Assembly: GCA_046293395.1 (NCBI GenBank) | Contig: JBKBOU010000002.1 | Span: forward strand, 903,635 to 967,634 | Direction: 5' to 3' | Source: CAYNRA01 sp046293395 | Lineage (GTDB): Bacteria; Bacteroidota; Bacteroidia; Cytophagales; Spirosomataceae | DNA length: 64,000 nucleotides | Made by a program: the position numbers and the translations under genes | The notes under the pieces: model-generated | What the model was told of the DNA's origin: nothing | Database searches by the model: none | The model's input: only the letters and a program-made list of their open reading frames with translations | Shown here: positions 18,400 through 27,039 of the stretch, piece by piece | Layout of the letters: every line of letters starts with the position of its first letter | How positions within the stretch are numbered: the first letter of the stretch is position 1

Positions 18400-19233
18400 A
18401 TGGCAACATCACCCATACAATTGGATGGCATCGCAACGGAAGCCACTTCGAATCACGATGATTTAGACAAAAAATCCATCCGTGCACTTTTAGAAGGTAT
18501 CAATCAAGAAGACCAGACGGTTCCGTTTGCTGTGGCACAATCTCTTCCACAAATAGAGGCATTGATAGACCAAATCGTTCCACGGATGAAAGCCGGTGGG
18601 CGGTTGTTTTACATTGGCGCAGGAACAAGCGGTCGCCTTGGTATTGTAGATGCCTCTGAATGTCCGCCCACGTATGGCGTTCCAGCCGGACTTGTGGTTG
18701 GTATCATTGCAGGAGGAGACAGGGCGATTCGCAGTGCGGTCGAAAATGCCGAAGACGACCCCCAACAAGCCTGGATTGATCTCGCGGCGTTCCAACCCAC
18801 CGCACAAGATACACTTATCGGCATTGCCGCATCCGGAAGAACGCCGTATGTTGTTGGAGGGTTACAAAAGGCACGCCATGAAGGACTATTGACAGGCTGC
18901 ATCGTTTGTACCAAAGGCAGCCCTATTGCTGCTGAGGCGGAATATCCGGTTGAGGTTGTCGTTGGGCCGGAGTTTGTAACAGGTAGCACCCGTATGAAGT
19001 CTGGCACAGCACAAAAATTAGTTCTCAACATGATTTCTACCACTGTCATGATTCAATTAGGACGTGTCAAAGGGAATAAGATGGTGGATATGCAGCTTTC
19101 CAACGAAAAACTTGTTGAACGCGGTATTCGCATGATTCAAGCGAGTATTCCGGTTTCGTACGAACAAGCAAAAGAACTTTTGATGACGCACGGAAGTGTT
19201 CGCGCGGCTGTTGAAGTATATGAAAGACAATAA
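18400..19233 (+). CDS. murQ: N-acetylmuramic acid 6-phosphate etherase
   Basis: 277 residues from ATG 18400 (MATSPIQLDGIATEATS). The 16-codon TTG extension back to 18352 runs through the terminator and is rejected. It is a SIS-fold enzyme with the family blocks YIGAGTSGRLGIVDASECPP, GIAASGRTPYVVGG and EFVTGSTRMKSGTAQK. It cleaves the D-lactyl ether of MurNAc-6-P to GlcNAc-6-P and lactate in peptidoglycan recycling. The GH3 fusion enzyme elsewhere in the window may feed the same pathway. batA follows 11 bases downstream on the same strand. Confidence 0.95.
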   Translation: MATSPIQLDGIATEATSNHDDLDKKSIRALLEGINQEDQTVPFAVAQSLPQIEALIDQIVPRMKAGGRLFYIGAGTSGRLGIVDASECPPTYGVPAGLVVGIIAGGDRAIRSAVENAEDDPQQAWIDLAAFQPTAQDTLIGIAASGRTPYVVGGLQKARHEGLLTGCIVCTKGSPIAAEAEYPVEVVVGPEFVTGSTRMKSGTAQKLVLNMISTTVMIQLGRVKGNKMVDMQLSNEKLVERGIRMIQASIPVSYEQAKELLMTHGSVRAAVEVYERQ

Positions 19234-19244
19234 AAAATGGACAA

Positions 19245-20234
19245 ATGGAAAATGAATGGTTCACCCTCGACTGGTTTAAGGTAGCCACCCTCACTTCTTT
19301 TGTGTGGAAAAACCCGTATTACCTGTATGCCATCGTCGGAATCCCATTTCTTTTCCTTTTCCGGTGGCTTTTTTCCCCAAAAAGACAAGTTTTATACCTT
19401 GCTCTTCCACCCGAACGCCGGCAAACACATTGGTCTAGTTACTTTCGTTTTTTGATTCCAATTACTTTTTCGGCGGCTCTTTTCTGTATTCTTCTTGCAC
19501 TTGCACGCCCCCAACGAATTTTGGAAAGTAAAGAACAATATGCAGAAGGAATAGACATTATGCTCGCTCTGGATGTATCGGGCTCGATGGGTGAAACAGA
19601 TTTGCAACCTACGCGCCTCGAAGCAGCTAAACAAGTAGCCCGTGAATTTATCAAGGGGAGACAAAATGACCGCATCGGACTTGTTGTATTTGCTGGCGAA
19701 CCCCTCATTTTATCTCCCCTAACAACAGACTACGCCACTCTAAACGCATATATTGATGAAATTTACGAAGGGATGATTCCCGTAGATGGAACGTCGCTTG
19801 GTACAGCACTTGCTACCTGCATTAATCACCTTCGGGATGTTCCGAGTAAAAGTAAAGTAACGATTCTTCTCAGTGACGGAGATAGTAAAAATGACGTTCT
19901 TCCGCCTATCAATGCGGCAGATTTGGCAAATTTTTTCTCTATTCGCCTCTATACCATTGCTGTCGGGCGGGATAGTGACCAAGAAATTGTGAATGAAAAA
20001 ACACTGCGTGAAATCGCAAAAGAAGGAAAAGGAGCTTTTTTTCGAGCTACGGACAACGAAACATTGACTACGATTTTCAAGCAAGTAAACCGAATGGAAA
20101 AAGCAAAAATCGAGCGTGAAACCCTCCAAGACGTGCGAGATTATTACTATATCTACATTTACTGGGCGATTGTCCTTTTATTAATCACCCTCTTACTAAA
20201 AAACACAGCTCTGGGGAATATCCTAGAGGATTAA
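19245..20234 (+). CDS. batA: VWA-domain membrane protein, BatA-like
   Basis: 329 residues. Two N-terminal hydrophobic helices (about 25-45 and 62-85), a von Willebrand factor A domain (about 100-290) and a C-terminal TM helix (about 305-325). The MIDAS motif is D110-V-S-G-S114, with TSLGTALA as the metal-binding loop. This is the architecture of BatA from Bacteroides aerotolerance loci. The moxR and other bat genes are not adjacent, so a generic VWA membrane protein is the alternative. It probably cotranscribes with murQ. Its stop overlaps the convergent uridine kinase stop by 4 bp (TTAA). Confidence 0.8.
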   Translation: MENEWFTLDWFKVATLTSFVWKNPYYLYAIVGIPFLFLFRWLFSPKRQVLYLALPPERRQTHWSSYFRFLIPITFSAALFCILLALARPQRILESKEQYAEGIDIMLALDVSGSMGETDLQPTRLEAAKQVAREFIKGRQNDRIGLVVFAGEPLILSPLTTDYATLNAYIDEIYEGMIPVDGTSLGTALATCINHLRDVPSKSKVTILLSDGDSKNDVLPPINAADLANFFSIRLYTIAVGRDSDQEIVNEKTLREIAKEGKGAFFRATDNETLTTIFKQVNRMEKAKIERETLQDVRDYYYIYIYWAIVLLLITLLLKNTALGNILED

Positions 20235-20884
20235 CTCAATTCATTTCTCTCCTCTAGGATAGTCCGCATATAACTCGTTAATATTTTCAAGCCGTTTGCA
20301 AAATGTTGGTTATTATTGATGACAATATCTGCATCGTATTTGGAAGGCTTGATAAACTTTTCGTAGGTTGGCGCAACGTGGTTTTCCCAGCGGTAAAGAA
20401 CATCCTCTAGGTCGTATCCGCGTTCGCTATTATCCCGAATAATTCTTCGCTTGATTTTGATATGTTCTTTGGCGTCAATGAAGACTTTCAAGTCCAATAA
20501 ACGGGAAATGTGGTACGAATGAAACACGAAAATACCTTCTACAACGATGATAGGAGCTGGTTTAAAAACCAATGTTTTAGGTACTACATTGGGATTATTG
20601 AATGTATATTCTTTTTGTGTCACTTCTTGCCCAGATTTAAGGGCAGCAATGTGTGAAGCGTATAACTCAAAGTCAATGGCTTCTGGTAAATCATAATTTT
20701 CTACCCCGTTCAAGTCCTTCGGAACAAAGTCCTTCGATTTATAGTAATTATCTTGTGAAATAAGACAAACATCTGCTTCGTCAAATTCACTGAGTAAACT
20801 ATGCAAGAAGAAGGTTTTCCCGGAGGCACTTCCTCCGGTAATTCCGATAACAAAGCTTTCTTGTGGTTGTGGAGTAGTCATCAT
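20231..20884 (-). CDS. udk: Uridine kinase-like P-loop kinase
   Basis: 217 residues, a normal Udk length. The P-loop is GGSASGKT (17-24), followed by DVCLISQDNYYKS and DLPEAIDFELYASHI, which hold the uridine-binding and catalytic Asp regions, then the lid (KRRIIRDNSERGYD). The family phosphorylates uridine or cytidine to the monophosphate in pyrimidine salvage. In Bacteroidota some members differ in specificity, so uridine is inferred. Two adjacent ATG codons (20884 and 20881) could serve as start. It lies 20 bases downstream of purQ, probably in one unit. Confidence 0.87.
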   Translation of the reverse strand: MMTTPQPQESFVIGITGGSASGKTFFLHSLLSEFDEADVCLISQDNYYKSKDFVPKDLNGVENYDLPEAIDFELYASHIAALKSGQEVTQKEYTFNNPNVVPKTLVFKPAPIIVVEGIFVFHSYHISRLLDLKVFIDAKEHIKIKRRIIRDNSERGYDLEDVLYRWENHVAPTYEKFIKPSKYDADIVINNNQHFANGLKILTSYMRTILEERNELS

Positions 20885-20904
20885 ATAATTTATGCCTTTG
20901 GCTA

Positions 20905-21591
20905 TTAAGCCATCACACGTAAGATTTGTTCAAGAATGATTGCGCCGTCTGTATTTCCGAGGGCGGCATCGGCTGCTCTTTCTGGGTGTGGCATCATGCC
21001 GAAGACATTTTTTGCTGCATTGGTAACACCCGCAATATTTTCTAGACTGCCGTTCGGGTTCGCCTCTTCTGTGATTTCACCGGCTTCGTTGCAATATCTG
21101 AACAAAACTTGGTCATTGTCATTCAGGGCTTTCAATGTATCTGCATCCGCATAATAACGGCCGTCGCCATGTGCGATAGGCACTTTGTAAGCGATGGGTT
21201 CGAGTTGAGTCGTTAAAAGAGTAGAAGAACTCTGAGGTTTCAAGTAAATATTTTTACAAATGTATTTCTGAGACGTATTTTTCAGGAGAACACCTGGTAC
21301 CAAGCCCGCTTCTACTAAAATCTGAAACCCGTTGCAAATCCCCATGACGTATCCACCTTTGTTGGCATGTGCAATTACTTCGTTCATTATGGGTGAAAAA
21401 CGAGCAATCGCTCCCGAACGTAAATAATCACCGTACGAAAAACCACCTGGCAAGAATACAAAGTCACAGCCTTGCAAGTCATGGTCTTTGTGCCAAAGTT
21501 TCACTACTTCTTGGCCTAAATTATGGCGCAAGGCAAAAATGGTATCATCTTCACAATTGGATCCCGGGAATACAACAACTCCGAACTTCAT
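20905..21591 (-). CDS. purQ: Phosphoribosylformylglycinamidine synthase subunit PurQ
   Basis: 228 residues, a class I glutamine amidotransferase. The nucleophile is C86 in MGICNGFQIL and the His/Glu pair is in MMPHPERAAD near the C-terminus. The N-terminus GVVVFPGSNCEDD is diagnostic of PurQ. It supplies ammonia to PurL for conversion of FGAR to FGAM in de novo purine synthesis. Stand-alone PurQ implies the PurS/PurL form of the enzyme encoded elsewhere. The promoter region (TAACTTTG 38 bases upstream) abuts one of the two 37-bp direct repeats that bound the adjacent inserted segment. Confidence 0.96.
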   Translation of the reverse strand: MKFGVVVFPGSNCEDDTIFALRHNLGQEVVKLWHKDHDLQGCDFVFLPGGFSYGDYLRSGAIARFSPIMNEVIAHANKGGYVMGICNGFQILVEAGLVPGVLLKNTSQKYICKNIYLKPQSSSTLLTTQLEPIAYKVPIAHGDGRYYADADTLKALNDNDQVLFRYCNEAGEITEEANPNGSLENIAGVTNAAKNVFGMMPHPERAADAALGNTDGAIILEQILRVMA

Positions 21592-21629
21592 GAGGAGAAA
21601 AATTTATGGTTGGTATCTGAAATAAGCTG

Positions 21630-21637
21630 CAAAGTTA
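21630..21637 (-). promoter_or_regulatory. Candidate -7 box for purQ-udk
   Basis: The minus strand reads TAACTTTG, an exact TAnnTTTG, 38 bases before the purQ ATG. The same octamer precedes the phosphoglycosyl transferase gene and the polysaccharide operon at 61526. The region where a -33 element should lie falls in the 37-bp repeat. Confidence 0.55.
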
Positions 21638-21647
21638 CACAATCTTC

Positions 21648-21684
21648 TCAACGATTTTGCCATTGTGCGTCGTTTTTCCGTCAT
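21648..21684. repeat. 37-bp direct repeat, left copy
   Basis: Identical over 37 bases to 27040-27076, in the same orientation. It sits just upstream of the purQ -7 box. Flanking bases outside the 37 bp are only loosely similar (a TTACAC..AATC string precedes both copies), which suggests an older, longer duplication or a decayed continuation. Confidence 0.95.
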
Positions 21685-21712
21685 ATCTTGCTTGAGGTAG
21701 AAAACCTAAAGA

Positions 21713-21748
21713 ACTCCACTTTACTAGAAGTCAAAAGTATAGTGGAGT
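21713..21748. repeat. Hairpin at the left inner edge of the inserted segment
   Basis: ACTCCACTTTACT (21713-21725) pairs with AGTATAGTGGAGT (21736-21748) with one mismatch and a 10-base loop. It lies between the left direct repeat and the IS. It may be a terminator remnant or an end of an older element. Nothing else is recognised at 21685-21850. Confidence 0.35.
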
Positions 21749-21857
21749 GGTTCGAGATGGATTATGGAGTTAATTTAAGATGACCTTGATTTACAAATTG
21801 TCTCTAAAGCTGACCCTATAACCCGTTTAGAATGACCTTGAAAAACAAACTATTTTA

Positions 21858-22874
21858 ACCCGTTGTGCGGTTTACGTAAAGATGGCATTTTTTAATTTAT
21901 TTATAGGTCTTCCATTGATAAAATTGAGATATTGTAGCACAGCTACCGCATTGACTTTGGTTACAACTCTGGTGACTAAACCATTGAATGTTTTTGCGTA
22001 ATTTCTTTTGAACATCATTTGGTCACATAGCTGGGAGAAAAGGGTTTCTATTCTTTTTCGGATATAGCGATATGCTTTGTTCCACTTGTCTTTTCGACTT
22101 ATCATGTTTCTTCTTAGAGGTGTAATCAATTTGATTTTATCTTCTTCAAAGAGGCTTGTTTGATATTGAGCGGAGAGGTAACCTTTGTCTGCAATTAACT
22201 CATAATCTGACAGTTGAGCTTTGTTGTCTAGTAGTCCGAGATACTTTACATCGTGTAGATTTGCAGAGGTAATTCCCACAGAAATCGGCACACCTTTTTG
22301 GGTAATCATTAGCTGCATTTTGAAACCGTAGTAATGCATTTTTAACGATGGGTTATAGCTTCGAGTGGGTAAAACGTGTACATCATCTTGGCATATTGTA
22401 CTTCTTCGTATTCTTGGATTCATGCAAATAGGTATTGGGATTGAATCTAAAATGACTTTCTTATTTTGTCCATCTAGTTGGGATGCTACCCATTCAGAAA
22501 TAGAATTGATAAATGGACTTAACCTTCTTTTTCTTCGGTTGTAAGTAGACCGGTCTATAAGGACAGGAAAAATCAATTCAAGATCACTTTTCATTTTAGT
22601 AAAGAGCCAACTTTCGGAATCTAAACTAATTATCTCTGCCAAGATAGCCAATGTAACCACCTCAATATCAGACCATTTTGGCGGATTTCGATAGTTTTGG
22701 AAGTTCCCACTGGGTAGAAGAAATTCGCTCAATGAACATTTGATAATTGGCAAAATTTTGTCGAAATTCGTTTTTAGGTTGTACCTAGTAAAGGTTTGTG
22801 ATGATTCCTTTAAGTTACTGATTATCAGCTATATGTACAACCTTTTTATGAAATTTTTAAACCACACAACGGGT
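21858..22874 (-). mobile_element. IS982-family insertion sequence, intact
   Basis: The 1017-bp element ends in 17-bp terminal inverted repeats, ACCCGTTGTGCGGTTTA (21858-21874) and the complement of ACCCGTTGTGTGGTTTA (22858-22874), matching at 16 of 17 positions. A 7-bp target duplication TATTTTA flanks it exactly (21851-21857 and 22875-22881), so the insertion is recent enough to have kept its footprint. It carries one transposase gene on the minus strand. Confidence 0.92.
21872..22753 (-). CDS. IS982-family DDE transposase
   Basis: 293 residues from a TTG at 22753. The frame is open further upstream (about 25 codons to a TAG) but contains no ATG there, so the start may be TTG or another non-ATG codon. 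Family signatures: WSDIEVVTLAILAEIISLDSE near the N-terminus, DSIPIPIC (first catalytic Asp), ELIADKGYLS (second Asp region) and RKRIETLFSQLCDQ with the catalytic Glu. The end LQYLNFINGRPINKLK is typical of Bacteroidota members. The stop codon lies in the left terminal repeat, as is common for this family. The frame is uninterrupted and both ends are intact, so the element could be active. Confidence 0.9.
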   Translation of the reverse strand: MPIIKCSLSEFLLPSGNFQNYRNPPKWSDIEVVTLAILAEIISLDSESWLFTKMKSDLELIFPVLIDRSTYNRRKRRLSPFINSISEWVASQLDGQNKKVILDSIPIPICMNPRIRRSTICQDDVHVLPTRSYNPSLKMHYYGFKMQLMITQKGVPISVGITSANLHDVKYLGLLDNKAQLSDYELIADKGYLSAQYQTSLFEEDKIKLITPLRRNMISRKDKWNKAYRYIRKRIETLFSQLCDQMMFKRNYAKTFNGLVTRVVTKVNAVAVLQYLNFINGRPINKLKNAIFT

Positions 22875-22966
22875 TATTTTAGTGTAATTTGCCTGTAAAT
22901 AATATCTCAACTACTTCAACAAAATCGATGACTTCGTTCTTATTTTAATAACTCAAACCCTTTGTA

Positions 22967-23983
22967 ATGTCAGAAAATTTAATTTTACCCGTCTCTTCTA
23001 CCGAAAACGGCACCGAGTATTCGTGTGCAAACGAAGAACAGATTGAAATGGTCAATGCATGGATGAACGATAAAGTAATGTTTATTCGTGAAATTTGGGC
23101 GCAAAATCAACCTCCTACTATTCAAAAACATCTACAAACTTCGGCTATACTTGCGGATAAAATTTTACACATCCTAATCCACCGAATATTCAATTACCAA
23201 TCGAAAAAGAATCTGGCTCATATTATACCAAAGGTGAGATTAAATCTTGAAAAACAAATAGCCAACGGCGTGCCCATCTGCTTTTTTTTTCTTTATAACG
23301 GAGGCTATCGCGCATCACCGTTCCCAAGTAATCCGTCGCTAATTTATGAACCTGACCAAACAGAATGGATGCTTTTGTTTCAAATTACCCTATTGAAACA
23401 AAAAATAGCAGCGATTTATCCACATGGCATAGAATTTTTCATCGTCATCAATAACGGTGTAGCTCTTTGGACAAATGAAATCCCCTTATTCGAGACGGAA
23501 AGGTATGCGAATAAAATGCGGGAAATGATAACATTTTCAGGCGCAGAACGTGAGGTGTGTATCTTAGTACAATCTGAACTCTCTGACTTTGACCCAGACT
23601 ATTCTTTTAGTTCAAACCGTCCTCATACGAAGATATCTGAACAGGATCATCTCAATGTAGAACGTTTTCTAGGTCGTTCTTGCAGCTATGAAGAAGCGTC
23701 TTTCAGATACACTATTTACCTGCAAGCAGAGGCAAAGTGGGCACTAGATTTATCTTCGTTAGTTTCGACGAAGGATGCACTCATCCTGAGGCAAGTTGCT
23801 CACCCAGATATGCTTTCGTTTCGCCCTTTTCCAGGTGGCGCCATCCGCATTCAAAATGGAAGTCTTGGATTTGAATACAACAATAATAAACTTATTCCAA
23901 GACTAATCACCTCTAAAACACTTGAAAAGCACACATTAGAAAAAAAACCTTTACACGTTTCCAATCCCTTCAGATACAATTAA
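22967..23983 (+). CDS. Possible isonitrile (isocyanide) synthase-like protein of the PvcA/DIT1 type
   Basis: 338 residues, cytoplasmic, no signal peptide. The layout resembles the PvcA/DIT1 family by eye: a GVPICFFFL strand, then an EPD-x(2)-E segment (YEPDQTEWMLLFQ), a block KIAAIYPHGIEFFIVINNGV in the place of the family's I-x-VYxPGAx(3)I-x-SDG block, then ERYANKMREMI. The late block LSFRPFPGGAIRIQNGSLGF has no clear counterpart that I recall. The match is weak and not decisive. If right, it would convert an amino acid (Tyr/Trp-like) to an isonitrile. The next gene starts 11 bases later and encodes an A-PCP-TE enzyme, so the two surely act together. Otherwise: unknown function. Confidence 0.4.
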   Translation: MSENLILPVSSTENGTEYSCANEEQIEMVNAWMNDKVMFIREIWAQNQPPTIQKHLQTSAILADKILHILIHRIFNYQSKKNLAHIIPKVRLNLEKQIANGVPICFFFLYNGGYRASPFPSNPSLIYEPDQTEWMLLFQITLLKQKIAAIYPHGIEFFIVINNGVALWTNEIPLFETERYANKMREMITFSGAEREVCILVQSELSDFDPDYSFSSNRPHTKISEQDHLNVERFLGRSCSYEEASFRYTIYLQAEAKWALDLSSLVSTKDALILRQVAHPDMLSFRPFPGGAIRIQNGSLGFEYNNNKLIPRLITSKTLEKHTLEKKPLHVSNPFRYN

Positions 23984-23994
23984 TACGAATTTGC

Positions 23995-26928
23995 ATGAAT
24001 GATATTATGGAAAAAAGAGAAATGTGGAATCACTCCGTATTTTCACCACCGTCTGATGAAAAAATATACCAATCGTTACCCGAATCTATTGCGAAAATTG
24101 CAAATCAATTCCCAAACAACCCCGCTATCTTATTTGAAAAAGAAACCTATAGTTTCCAGGATTTGTGCTCTCGTATTGCGGGACTTTCACAAGAAATAGA
24201 CGAACGAGTCAAGACCCCTGGACCAATCGCTTTGGTTCAAACTGTTGGATTTGATGCCATTGCAGCTTGGTTTGCCTGTGGACTTTCAGGACGCGCCTTT
24301 TTATTACTTGACCCAGACCAGCCACAAACACGGCTTTTAGAAATCATAGAAACTGCGGGTTGCTCCATGGTGTTAGCAGATGCGATTACCTCTCAAATTC
24401 TCGTAGATTTACCACCAAATAAACTATTTATTTCTAGTGGCCTAACTTGTACATTTCGTCTCAGAAAAAGTCCGAACCCTGAAAAGCCCGCCATGATATT
24501 TCCTACCTCAGGATCAACTGGAACTCCAAAGCTCATTACGTATGCTGCAACTACCCTTCAAGTGAAAGTTCAAAGTTCCATCCATCTGATGCAAGTACCT
24601 CAAGGCGCACGAGTCTTCATTGCAGGTTCTCATGCTAATTATGGCTTCCTACATCATGCCTTGGTTTTTTTACTCTCTGGCGGAACAATTTGTTTGGCAG
24701 ATATAAAGTCAAAAGGTTTCAACGCTATTCTACATGCAATCACATATCAAGGCGCTAGACACATCCGGTTTACCCCATCTTTGTTTAGAAAGCTATCTGT
24801 CTTGCCACAATCTCTTGCCTCATTGCAGCTACTCGAAGGGGTTCGTTTTTCGGGAGAACCACTTCTTACAAATGATTTGAAACTTGCTCAGTCTATTTTA
24901 AATCCCAATTGCTTGGTGCAGAATGTATATGGAAGTACAGAAAGTGCCCTGTTTATTTGGAGTTCTGAAGCTCGTGATATTGCTCCAACAAATACGACGG
25001 CTCCCATCGGAAAAATCTATCCACTTTCCTCTTTTGCAATCAGACCACTGGATGACAGTATAGAGGAGTACATTACCGGCGAACTCTTGATACGCTCCCG
25101 CTTTCATGCATTGGGTGATTGGAAAAAAGACAAAATTGACAAAGAACGATTTCCACTACTCGAGGAGAGTGTGAACGAACGAATCTATGTAACGGGAGAT
25201 ATTGTAAAACAGCTACCCAACGGTGACTTGATGCATCTTGGTCGCCTTGACCGCATGGTTAAAGTTCGCGGAAACCGAGTCTTTCTTACAGAGGTTGAGT
25301 TTCAGTTACGTAGTATTCCTGGAGTAACAGCTGCCGTTGTCGTTGACCAAGTAGAACAAGGCAATGTCATACTTTATGGGTTTATTACCACGGATACAAA
25401 TACTATCAAACCCGAAGATGTACGCACTACGTTAGCATTGAAGATACCAAGTTTTATGATTCCTAGTTATACAGAAATTTTAAATCAAATTCCTTTGATG
25501 CCTGGAGGTAAAGTAGATTTTCAAGCCCTACTATCATATATTTCGACCCATCCCAAAGAAGCATCTAATGAACAACATGTAACCAATGATTTTAACCGTC
25601 TCATTCAAATATGGGATTCTGTTTTATGGATAGGTGCACACAAATACGATTCCGATTTCCATGCACTCGGAGGTGACTCTCTCAATTTTATGGTACTCAT
25701 AGACGAATTAGAAAATACTTTTGGAAAAAGTCTATCCCTAGAAACCGTGAGAGATAACTGTACCTTAACAACCCTTGCCGAAATACTTCACATTGAAAAA
25801 CCTCAATTCCAGCAAGAGAAAAAATACGAAACTGTCCAAGCGAGTTTATTGAGACCAAGTTTAAAACCATCCAAAGGAATAGCTATGTCTGTCCCAGGCT
25901 TTGGAGGATATAGTGGTGCATATCCGTTTCATCAAGCAGGTTTCTTTGAAGACTTTGATATATGGCAAATTGACTTTCCTATAAAAAAAGGTTCTATGCA
26001 AGAAAATAACCGGTACTGGAAAGCTGCTCAAAAAATTATAGAGGGGATTAGTAAAGGGAGTATTCCAGCTCCCAAAATTCTATTCGGGTCATCCTTTGGA
26101 GGTGGTTTTGCTTGGTTACTTGGTAAACTCTTGGCTGGCTCCCCTTTTTGTCCTGAATTTGTCGTCATGGTAGATGCCCCACCTCTACACAGAAGGCATG
26201 CTTTCCGTACAAAAGCCCTTAAAAAAGCACTACTTTATGTTGCGAGCTTCCAACCTCCATCCATCATTCATCTACAACGAGCACCTCTTCCTGTTTTTGG
26301 AAAGAGAGGCATGCTAATAGAGGTCTGGGATTGGAAACCAGAAGATAACATCTCTCTAATCGTCAATATTCCTGTGATTGGACATTCAGAAATGTCTAAC
26401 TGGAGAATTCTGAGCTTAGCAAAAGAACCTGTTGACTTATTTTTACAAGGAACAAGGGTGAATAATCTGTGGCAACATACACTTTATCCAACCAATTTAA
26501 TAGAGTTTGAAATATTTTCAGCTTTCAATGGAAGTCAAAATATGGTACAAAAAGTTATGAATGAACTCATGCTTAACTTTAAAAGCTTAAGTTTCGACAG
26601 TTTAATGCATTTGTCTATTCTATTCTACCTGCACGATAACCCCAAAAAGGCTATTGAACTGCTACATTATGGAAGTAAGAAATGGCCATATTCGGGTGCC
26701 TTCCGTTACTTAAACAACAGGATCAGACGAAAATCAGATATGCTAATTTCCCCGGATCAGATTCCAAATATTTTTCCTCGGAACATCCAAGTCTATGAAA
26801 CCAGACTATCAGCAGCATTGAGTAAAATGGTTCGATTAAAACCTTTACCAATCAGATTATTCTATTTTACCATTGATGTAATCAGTGCTACTTTTTTATC
26901 TCGATTTGTAGCAAAAATAAAACAGTAG
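23995..26928 (+). CDS. NRPS-like enzyme: adenylation, carrier and thioesterase domains
   Basis: 977 residues. The adenylation domain (about 25-515) has core motifs TSGSTGTPK (171-179), NVYGSTES (310-317), VTGDIV (399-404), GRLDRMVKVRG (416-426) and PGGK (503-506). A carrier domain (about 530-600) has LGGDS with S562 for phosphopantetheine. A thioesterase/alpha-beta hydrolase (about 625-830) has GSSFGG with S700 and a candidate His797. The last 145 residues are not recognised. There is no condensation domain, so it should activate and release or self-condense a single acid rather than build a peptide. The partner gene upstream is 11 bases away. The substrate is unknown. No export or tailoring genes are present. 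Confidence 0.88.
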   Translation: MNDIMEKREMWNHSVFSPPSDEKIYQSLPESIAKIANQFPNNPAILFEKETYSFQDLCSRIAGLSQEIDERVKTPGPIALVQTVGFDAIAAWFACGLSGRAFLLLDPDQPQTRLLEIIETAGCSMVLADAITSQILVDLPPNKLFISSGLTCTFRLRKSPNPEKPAMIFPTSGSTGTPKLITYAATTLQVKVQSSIHLMQVPQGARVFIAGSHANYGFLHHALVFLLSGGTICLADIKSKGFNAILHAITYQGARHIRFTPSLFRKLSVLPQSLASLQLLEGVRFSGEPLLTNDLKLAQSILNPNCLVQNVYGSTESALFIWSSEARDIAPTNTTAPIGKIYPLSSFAIRPLDDSIEEYITGELLIRSRFHALGDWKKDKIDKERFPLLEESVNERIYVTGDIVKQLPNGDLMHLGRLDRMVKVRGNRVFLTEVEFQLRSIPGVTAAVVVDQVEQGNVILYGFITTDTNTIKPEDVRTTLALKIPSFMIPSYTEILNQIPLMPGGKVDFQALLSYISTHPKEASNEQHVTNDFNRLIQIWDSVLWIGAHKYDSDFHALGGDSLNFMVLIDELENTFGKSLSLETVRDNCTLTTLAEILHIEKPQFQQEKKYETVQASLLRPSLKPSKGIAMSVPGFGGYSGAYPFHQAGFFEDFDIWQIDFPIKKGSMQENNRYWKAAQKIIEGISKGSIPAPKILFGSSFGGGFAWLLGKLLAGSPFCPEFVVMVDAPPLHRRHAFRTKALKKALLYVASFQPPSIIHLQRAPLPVFGKRGMLIEVWDWKPEDNISLIVNIPVIGHSEMSNWRILSLAKEPVDLFLQGTRVNNLWQHTLYPTNLIEFEIFSAFNGSQNMVQKVMNELMLNFKSLSFDSLMHLSILFYLHDNPKKAIELLHYGSKKWPYSGAFRYLNNRIRRKSDMLISPDQIPNIFPRNIQVYETRLSAALSKMVRLKPLPIRLFYFTIDVISATFLSRFVAKIKQ

Positions 26929-27039
26929 TCATGCTAATTTTATCACTTCCTAAATCTTGTAGAATTATGTGAAGTAAAAAACAAATACTTAGAAGATAGT
27001 AACTCAAAGTTTAGTTCGCGAATTACACCCAATCCAGAT

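Noticed and set aside
21592..21684. A 22-codon frame (MTEKRRTMAKSL...) that starts in the 37-bp repeat and ends just before purQ, as a possible leader peptide.
   Set aside because: The purQ -7 box TAACTTTG lies inside this frame, so transcripts from it would lack the start. The second repeat copy does not keep the frame context.
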